From Eumeta japonica (Eukaryota > Arthropoda > Insecta > Lepidoptera > Psychidae): a DNA stretch of 64,000 bases. The stretch covers positions 434,001 to 498,000 of the forward strand of contig BGZK01000095.1 of the NCBI GenBank assembly GCA_005406025.1, given 5' to 3'. The notes beneath the pieces are model-generated. The model did no database searches. It was not told where the DNA came from and was given only the letters and a program-made list of their open reading frames with translations. Position 1 is the stretch's first letter; every line of letters begins with the position of its first letter. Both the position numbers and the translations under genes were made by a program. Positions 57,171-64,000 of this stretch are shown here, piece after piece.

Positions 57171-58324
57171 TTCCTAAGAGCAACGGAACTTAATGTCGAT
57201 TGCAATTGTGAAGAGCGTATCAGAAACAAATACGCTAATTTATAACTAAATTACTGTCAATAATTATCTATTGCGATAAATTCATTATTCCCTTACCAAA
57301 TCTTCCGACTAACTGCCGATTGATGCTGAAATTTATAAAGTTTTAATGAACTCCGTTTCTCTCACTAAACGCACTTTTTTTTCTCTCGTAATCAAAGTAC
57401 TTTATTACGGAGGTTGCGATCTGTGACGATTCGTTCATGAATGATACATTATAGTAAATTAATAAATTCATGGATCTACATCACATTGAACTAACTGAAA
57501 ATGATGGTTTCACATTAAACGTTAACGATATCGCGTCTGTCCTTATTATATATAGTAATCAACTGCCGTCACCGAAAGTCGCTACACTCATTGCAGTGAC
57601 GACATTGACTATCGTGTTGCCGTGTGTTTGCACATTTGACCGACTTTATCGTTATTTTTACGTTTATTTAAAGGTGCGAATAATATTTATATTCGGCTGC
57701 ATTCTTGTTGGAGTACGGCGTACTCGTATCCGTTCCCGATGTTAATGTGGATTTTTTCTCGTTCGTTTCTTATTTTGATATTCGCCTCCGTTTTCACGTC
57801 GTATTTTCATCCGTCGAGTAACATACTTTCCAAGAGAAGATATTTATCTTAACTTTGCCAACAAAATAATATATTTTAAGTGATATACGAAAAATCGTAT
57901 ATAGTCATTTGCATATTGCTCACGTCTGCATTTACTATTAAGGCTTTCCGTCATTTGAGTTGAATGTAGTTGATTCCCAACTTTATTGCAATATGAAATA
58001 AAACAACTAAAATAAATATCGTCGTCCGCAATGATATGGCGCTGGGTTTTACAATTACACAATGTTTTTGCATCCATCCTTATACAGCTTTTAGTTTATG
58101 GTAACGAGACACTCTCAGATGACGTTTTAGGGCATTCTCTGCTTAGGTTTACCAGGGCATTCTTTGTTCAATTTTATTAATATTATAAAAGTGAAACTTG
58201 TATGTTTAGATATTTGGAATTTTGTTAATAAATCAACTTGAACGGCTCAAGATAATTAGCCGAAACAGTTACAGTAATACAGTTATGCATCGGAATAACA
58301 TAGCTACATTTTATAAATATACGA
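57171..58324. other. intergenic or intronic DNA
   Basis: A 91-codon ATG frame at 57470-57745 has two hydrophobic stretches but no motif I recognise, and is not called. The rest is AT-rich. Confidence 0.35.
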
Positions 58325-58664
58325 ACTTTTGCTCGCGGCTTCGTTTGCGTGTTCCTTAGAACCAATTCTTTACTTATGCCGATTGGTTTTTCGTAACGAG
58401 AATGTTCAAGAGAGGTTCAAATACAACATCGGCTCGGGATCGTGATCGCGCACAAGACCGGCATTAGGATCGACAGCATAAGATCGTTTCATAATAAAAA
58501 ATTGCGCATTACGTGTGCTTCCGGTTTAAGAATATGTGTTCTCCGGTATAATATTGAGAACGGGACCTAGATCGGAATCATGGTCGATAACGTTATCGAT
58601 CGATATAAAAGGCGAAAGAATTGATTCGATGTCCTCGCGGGCGGAGTCGAGGGCACAAGCTAGT
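58325..58664 (+). repeat. dispersed repeat family A, copy 4, with inverted GC-rich ends
   Basis: Left end 'acttttgctcgcggcttcgt', then 'ttgcgtg'. The right end, read on the opposite strand, is ACTAGCTTGTGCCCTCGACT, then CCGCCCGCGAGG. The two align as an imperfect inverted repeat of about 28 bp. The interior holds the family A vocabulary ('ggctcgggatcgtgatcgcg', 'gagaacgggacctagatcgg', 'gaaagaattgattcgatgtc'). The 340-bp element has no coding capacity. It ends in CTAG|T like a Helitron, but inverted ends argue for a foldback or MITE-like element. Confidence 0.65.
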
Positions 58665-58894
58665 GAATAATATAAAATATTCTCGCAAATTGTTGTGAAA
58701 TAGTAGGTACCGGTCTTAATTCCCGTCCCTTTCCCAAAACCGATTGCAATTTTATTCTCCATCTCGATTACCATATTAGGTTAGCATGTGATAATACCTA
58801 CAGCGTATTATCAGATCATCTCTATTGGCACTGCGTCCTATTAAATATTGTTTCTACATACATTTCTCTCTATATTTCTCTCTCAGTCGGTACA
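58665..58894. other. intergenic DNA
   Basis: 'taggtaccggtcttaattcccgtccctttccc' at about 58705-58740 looks like an opposite-strand family A fragment. Nothing else is seen. Confidence 0.35.
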
Positions 58895-59130
58895 CCTGAA
58901 GAATGAAACATCGTCGTTGCTAGGGCGGGCGACGACCCGCCGCCCCGTGTGGGCAGTTCGCCCTGCGGAGAGTGCGGCCCGGCAATATCTCCGCCCCGGG
59001 AGGCGCGCGCCGCGGCCGGCCCCATCTTTTCGATAACATAAAGCCCGCCCGAACTGGATTATTTCGGGGTTCCGCGATAAATAACATCGCCGTGCGCAAA
59101 TACCTCAGGGATTTGGGTTCCGTATGTGTG
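58895..59130. promoter_or_regulatory. GC-rich island, candidate regulatory element
   Basis: Very high CpG content ('gggcgggcgacgacccgccgccccg', 'gccccgggaggcgcgcgccgcggccggcc') followed by 'ttcgataacataaagcccg' and 'ttccgcgataaataacatcg'. Frames on both strands are open only because stops are rare in such DNA. Confidence 0.35.
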
Positions 59131-61310
59131 TATAATCTCGCGAACGAAAACACTCTTATATATTTAAGAAATTCTTGTTTCCGTTCCAAATACTTTGCAG
59201 GGAGACGGGCTGGGAATGGGATAGGATTGCTCAATACTTTAATTCTGTCTTTTTTTAAATAAACTTTTTGCGGTGATGTAATATTGAGAAATATATGTGT
59301 GGAGGATAAAAATCGTATTACGATGTGCTTTGTTCATAAGGTTAGATAAAATCGTTTATAAAAATCACTGATAAATATTCAAGTCATTCTGAAAAAAATA
59401 CAGCTATTTTCATCGTTTACATACTGAAATATGATAACCAAATTTGCGTAAGATTTATAATGGAAAATAAATGAGTCTACATTTATCTTTATTTCCTCCA
59501 CAAAAGGTTCATTTAAATATTGCTGACCACATGCACCGCATTGCAATCTATGTATAGTTCAACTGAATCTAGAACACTTTCGCCTGTTCGTAGGGCCGGC
59601 GGTGAGGGACCACCGGTCTGTACATATGCAGCGTATCCACCACACGTGTCAGTCGGTTATGCTCTGAATATTTTATGCGACTGTCTCTGCATAGGGTTCG
59701 AACAGGGACTCTAAAACTGCGGTGGTACATCGCCTCTCTGCCGTTTGCCCCTTACATATTTGAGAATCTACATACATATAACGTAGACTCTGAGACGGTT
59801 GTGTAATGTTTAAAGTTAAGTTTTAGGATTTTTCAATATGTTAGCATAGACATTTAGGTAAAACAGTATGACCTTATATTTTTATATTCGGTGGTTTATT
59901 TTGCTTAATTTTGCATTGACGATGCAATTACGATTTTATATTTCTTTCATACATATTAAGACATCGTGAACGATTGAATAACGTATAATCAACTTATGTT
60001 AGTCAGTTCTTTACAAGAAATTGACTTTTACATAAACCACTCATTTATCAGTAGTGATATATCTGCTTGTACCCCCTCTTTGTATCGTACAATTATTATT
60101 TTTAAACAAGCTCGCTCGGGAACCGATAATATACCTATGGATTGGCCTTACTTTTTCTTCCCATCAAATGAACATTTTGTGCATGATGAAACCATTTTGG
60201 TTTTAAACTCCATCAAAATGCAATTAGCGTACAAGGTCGAAGGTCGGCAGCGAACGGTGACAACTGCGCAGTCGCTGAGCAGGGCGCACCCCAGTTGCAT
60301 CACCTTTTGGCGTGACGTAATCACTTGATCCGCATCAGAGTTGTACATCGTCCGAGTTGCCGTGTATCAAATTAACTTTGCTTAACGCCCATTCGGGACA
60401 ATTATAACTGATTCAACGAATCTAAAGAATGACTAACGTACAAGCGATTGTGCTGAAAAATACTTCATTTACCCTTGGATATCCTAGGAGGTGGATGTTT
60501 GAAGAGTCGTGTTTTAAAACAAAAAAGGGATTATTTTTACGTCGTTCATGAAATATATGAAAATTCGAGAACAAAACCCTACTATGAGGATATAATATTT
60601 AAAAAATACGATTTTGTGCCTTATTATTTACGACTAAATTTAACAGATATCAAGTTGACTCTACGTATATGAATGCAGTAAATAATAGTAATTTGATGAT
60701 ATTAAATATTCTTAACGAAGAGATATATTTATTTGCTACTGGAGGTCGCCACTATTTGTTAGAGTCCGCTTTTATTTTGTTAATTATATTTTTTATTAAT
60801 TGTAATTTAACGACACCGAATTAGACAGCTATTTTCAATAGAAAACTACGTGCTGCAATTCTAAAGCTAATTAATGAAAATAAAAATTAATGATTTTTTT
60901 TATAAGTGATCGTGTTTTTAAATTTTACAGAGCTGGTTTATAGGATCGGTTTTATAAACTATTTTGTTTTTTTTTTCGATTCTGTTATATTAAATCATTT
61001 TTTGAACCTGACAGAATTAATCTTCAGTAAATTTTCTGTACAATGGAATGCACCTTTTCCCATTTCCGTGTACTAATGAATAATGAATACAGCGATAGAA
61101 ATAGATGATGGCTAGAGGTGAAAAAAATTTTTCGATCGTAAAGCACTTTTAAATTCTTTCGCATTTTGAGTCGTGGAATATAAAAAGTTGTGTTATTTTT
61201 CTTTTTTTTCGCGCAGCTCATACTGCGCGTTCCGTCTAAGCTCTTAAAATTACTTTTTAATTATGTGTATCAACATTTATCTTAAAATAATGGTATACGA
61301 GCTACGGTGT
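59131..61310. other. AT-rich intergenic or intronic DNA
   Basis: No gene recognised. The 110-codon frame at 59996-60328 overlaps a GC-richer patch ('gaaggtcggcagcgaacggtgac') and has no motif. A 65-codon frame at 60475-60672 is likewise unrecognised. Confidence 0.4.
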
Positions 61311-61395
61311 GCTTAGCGGTGATGGCCTAGTCGTCAAAGGCCGTTAATTTTGGACTAGAAGAGCTCAAATCCTGTCCATGACGGTCTATGATTTT
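61311..61395 (+). repeat. tRNA-like SINE head (decayed)
   Basis: 'agcggtgatggcctagtcgt' provides a TGGCCTAGTCG A-box-like word. 'gagctcaaatcc' 47 bases later provides a degenerate B box. Both the opening GCGGTGAT and the spacing resemble the SINE at 27046-27374, suggesting related heads. The cloverleaf does not fold, so it is not a tRNA gene. The following GC-rich 61440-61540 could be its body or independent DNA. Confidence 0.5.
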
Positions 61396-61984
61396 TAACT
61401 CGACTCGAATTGAACACGTTTCGCCACGTGTATCGTTGAGCACGTGTAACAGTTGGTCACGGACGTTATCGCCGGTCGTTAGCGGCCTCCGACTCGCTCG
61501 GAGCAGCGTGACCGGCTCGAGGTCCGAGACCCTCGATCTGGAATGAAAACATCGTGAGAGCGATACGTTTTCTGATGCGCTAATTAAAACGACACGGTCG
61601 GTAATGACGTGTAATCAAATCTTTAATGACATCTTTCGTTAAATATGACGGAGACGTTGTCAATGATCACGTATATAGGATTCGTTAAGTTTCGAAACGA
61701 GAATAACATGTGCTTCCCGACGATGTTATTGCATTTCGCATCGTGAAATCGAAGTGAATGTATGCGAGATGGGGCCGTGGCCGGGGGACGGGCAGTAACG
61801 GAGAAGCCATTTTCGAGTCGCGGTGCTCTGGCTCGCGCTTACCTTCGCGGAGCATTGCTTTTTATACTATTAACCGAGTGGCGCACCGAGAACTATTTTA
61901 TAAAAAATGTATTATTCATTGTAATTGTGAACGTATTGCAAATATATTTTTGACGTGACAACGTCTTAAATTAGGTTGCGGCTG
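61396..61984. promoter_or_regulatory. GC-richer region, candidate regulatory DNA
   Basis: Contains 'gttatcgccggtcgttagcggcctccgactcgctcgg', paired E-box-like CACGTG words near 61425 and 61441, 'gctaattaaaacgacac' and 'gtgtaatcaaatctttaatgac'. No coding frame is recognised; the overlapping 63- and 66-codon frames at 61758-61958 have no motifs. Confidence 0.3.
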
Positions 61985-62418
61985 GGAGTCACTTATGAAA
62001 AAGTGTAACGCTCGGTAACGTAACGATGAGTCACCGAACGAGAGAGAGGCCCGCCGAATGCCTTGCGTCTCTCTCCCACTCAACTATGATCGGTCTGCCG
62101 CGCGCGCAGCACTAGAATTAGTGCATAGCTTGCAAATGTATTGCAAGTTATTGTATGTATATTTGTATATAAATACGTATGTATGTGTAAAGGTAAAAAT
62201 AAAATTTTGTTAATATGAAATTCAGTGCGAGATTCTTTGTATAAATTAATGTTTTAAATATAATTCTTTGTATAAATAAATGTTTTAAATTGTTACTATT
62301 ATTTCATCCTTCTTCCTACTATACGAATGAATATTCACATTAAAATGATTTTACCATTCAAAGTCGTTGTCACGTAAAACTTTCGCCCGTATACCGACTT
62401 TACAGGCAACCAAATTTT
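61985..62418 (-). repeat. dispersed repeat family B, copy 2
   Basis: Read on the minus strand: TTGGTTGCCTGTAAAGTCGG, TATACGGGCGAAAGTTTTAC, GTGACAACG, a long AT-rich middle, then GCGGCAGACCGATCATAGTTGAGTG (split here by eye), CTCTCTCTCGTTCGG and TGACTCATCG. Same order and similar length as 7534-7925, in opposite orientation. It contains a 31-bp internal tandem duplication. Confidence 0.55.
62232..62293. repeat. 31-bp tandem duplication
   Basis: 'attctttgtataaattaatg' plus 'ttttaaat' is followed 31 bp later by 'attctttgtataaataaatg' plus 'ttttaaat'. Confidence 0.85.
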
Positions 62419-62699
62419 TATGTAAATGTAATGTATGTAATAGTAAGATTATAATATATATACGACACAGCAATATATGTTTATATACGTCTTCCTAATA
62501 TCTAAAGATTAATGTTTCTTTGTATATTTGTTCTTTATGCGTGCCTAAACAATTGCCCCAATTACGATGAAATTTTGGTGATGTACTTATGTTGTATGCA
62601 CGTCGGAACGATTTCTACTGAACTGAAACTGAACTACTGAACCAATTCTAAAAATTTTTTCATTGATTATTACACTATTCCTGAGTAAATTAGGCTTTT

Positions 62700-63165
62700 A
62701 ATATTTGTTCCGGCTTCATCCGTGTACTTATATTCCTAAATAGATTTTAAAAATTCTTTGACTCATAGAAATTACTCAATTCTCAAGTAATATAGTTTAT
62801 ATTTTATTTTGATAGTAGCATTTGCTTCCGGCTTCGTCCAAATCGGAACTGTGACTTGTAGCGCAATCAAAATCGAAAGTAGGATGGATAGCAGAATGGA
62901 GAGCGGGATCAGGTTACGACCACACAGACCACCACCGAAAGCGAGACCGGGATTGAAATTGAAATCGATTAATACAGACGATGAAGGAATTCATTCCATG
63001 TCCATGCTGTCGGAGCTGCAGTTATAAGTATATTGGCAAGCCATCCACCAATAAAGGCTAGAAAAATGTCTGCTGCAGCAGCAACTAGATATAAAGGAGT
63101 CGGAGAACTGAAAAATTTAGAAATTCATTGAAAAAGTTTAGCGTTGGATCTGGGACCGCATCAGG
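62700..63165 (+). repeat. dispersed repeat family A, copy 5 (one or two nested copies)
   Basis: Two left-end-like words, 'gttccggcttcatccgtgta' at about 62708 and 'gcttccggcttcgtccaaat' at about 62824. They are followed by family A interior ('gcaatcaaaatcgaaagtagg', 'agcgggatcaggttacgacc', 'gcgagaccgggattg') and 'gatgaaggaattcattccat' plus 'gtccatgctgtcggagctgc', the counterpart of the 45661-45713 end. A last fragment 'ggatctgggaccgcatcagg' lies near 63145. The 72-codon frame across it is not a gene. Confidence 0.55.
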
Positions 63166-64000
63166 AATTGTTGTATGTCCAGTTTCAATCGTAAACCTTG
63201 CATAATTATTTATTTGTTCCAAATCTCGTGATTTTCTAGTTTATCCTGTAATATTATTTACCATATCGTAGTTTTCGATTTTTGATGATGTTTATATTAT
63301 TCATGCATATTTGTTTATAGGATTCGTATATGCAAATCCAAAATTTATTATGCACAGAGAAGGTGATACATATAAATATTTATTACAAGTTAAAGTTACT
63401 GAAGAGAAACATTTACCAAAATATTTCTAATCAATTTATAATACTTAGCTTCACCTGTCGTGAGTCACATAAGTCAGAAATATTTAATTCGTATTTCGCA
63501 GACTTCGTTATAAATATTCTGTTTTGGTTTCTAGAAATGTTATTGTTTTCTTTTAATTATACGTTTTAAAAAAGGGTATATATGTGTAATGGGAAGAATC
63601 AACAAGTGTCGCTACAGAATATCTTATGCAGACCAAATTGGTGGTGTATTATAAAAAGGCCAAATTTGAATTACTCGAAACCCACGATCTTGCATGAAAC
63701 GACCGAGTAATGTCAGTCGAACAATATAGGTGCAAGTATCGTACAATGTGGAGGTCTGTCGTCTCTGTCTCCCCTTCTGGAAAATAGGCGTGAGTTTATT
63801 TGATATAAATGAAAATATTAAAGCAGATTCCTAATCTTTGGTATTTTCCATAAGGTTGATTTTCGCCAAAAAAAAAACCGCTGTTCACATAAATAAAAGG
63901 TGTGCGCAATTTATTATATTTCATAGAACATTATTCGAGGTGTATCGACGATGACAAATTTAATAAATCACATCTGATGCGCGCGGCGATAACGAAAATG
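63166..64000. other. AT-rich DNA to the window edge
   Basis: No gene or repeat recognised. The 79-codon frame at 63330-63569 has no motif. Confidence 0.45.

Noticed and set aside
57470..57745. 91-codon ATG frame with two hydrophobic stretches
   Set aside because: Hydrophobic runs are expected from T-rich DNA; no family recognised and no supporting splice or poly(A) signals.
59996..60328. 110-codon frame
   Set aside because: No domain, crosses a GC-rich patch that is open on the other strand as well.
1..64000. Bacterial operons, CRISPR arrays, rRNA genes
   Set aside because: No Shine-Dalgarno-linked gene chains, no regularly spaced identical repeats with unique spacers (the 45.3-kb array is a direct 70-bp tandem), and no rRNA-like sequence. 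Everything visible is eukaryotic.

Overview
The window reads as animal nuclear DNA, most likely from a moth or butterfly (Lepidoptera). It is AT-rich, has almost no long open reading frames, and carries decayed transposons throughout. Several dispersed repeats match sequence types I remember as common in Lepidoptera: the 'AAGTGCGAGTCGGACTCG' repeat, the 'TTAGGGTTCCG' repeat, the 'CCGACTTC...GGAGGAGGTTCTCAATTCGACTG' repeat, and elements ending in CGAAGCC-type hairpins followed by CTAG. The organism call rests on that recall and was not checked by a search.

Left part (1-17 kb): a mariner N-terminal fragment is cut by the left edge. It is followed by noncoding DNA with GC-richer islands, a (TA)n/(TG)n microsatellite, two unnamed dispersed repeats (7.53-7.93 and 8.77-9.49 kb), a broken copy of an uncharacterised arthropod protein family (10.12-10.62 kb), a Tc1-like transposase relic (11.56-12.05 kb), a pair of identical 121-bp direct repeats with a perfect 30-bp palindrome, and two sets of twin hairpins. 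The one clear functional RNA gene is tRNA-His(GTG) on the minus strand at 16540-16611. Two CTCF-like motifs sit on the far side of it, about 290 bp upstream of its 5' end.

Middle part (17-49 kb): two mariner relics (18.03-18.97 and 21.83-22.86 kb), full-length-looking copies of two Lepidoptera-type repeats (20.63-21.32 and 22.96-23.63 kb), a tRNA-derived SINE (27.05-27.37 kb), a 150-codon orphan ORF (31.0-31.5 kb), and several near-perfect foldbacks, three of them within about 600 bp at 32.3-32.9 kb. There is also a second copy of the 8.77-kb repeat (42.65 kb), a 70-bp tandem array inside a dispersed repeat (45.29-45.64 kb) and a LINE C-terminal remnant (46.37-46.74 kb).

Right part (49-64 kb): an internally deleted Helitron replicase/helicase with a nearby Helitron-type 3' end (49.75-50.56 kb). 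A GC-rich, promoter-like region at 51.7-52.7 kb contains the best candidate for a host protein-coding exon: a 52-codon ATG exon on the plus strand ending in a consensus 5' splice site at 52693. Two divergently placed mariner relics follow (54.2-56.4 kb), then GC-rich islands that could be conserved regulatory DNA, and further repeat copies to the end. If the 52.5-kb exon is real, 52.7-64 kb would be its first intron. I recognise no bacterial genes, CRISPR arrays, rRNA or complete host genes.
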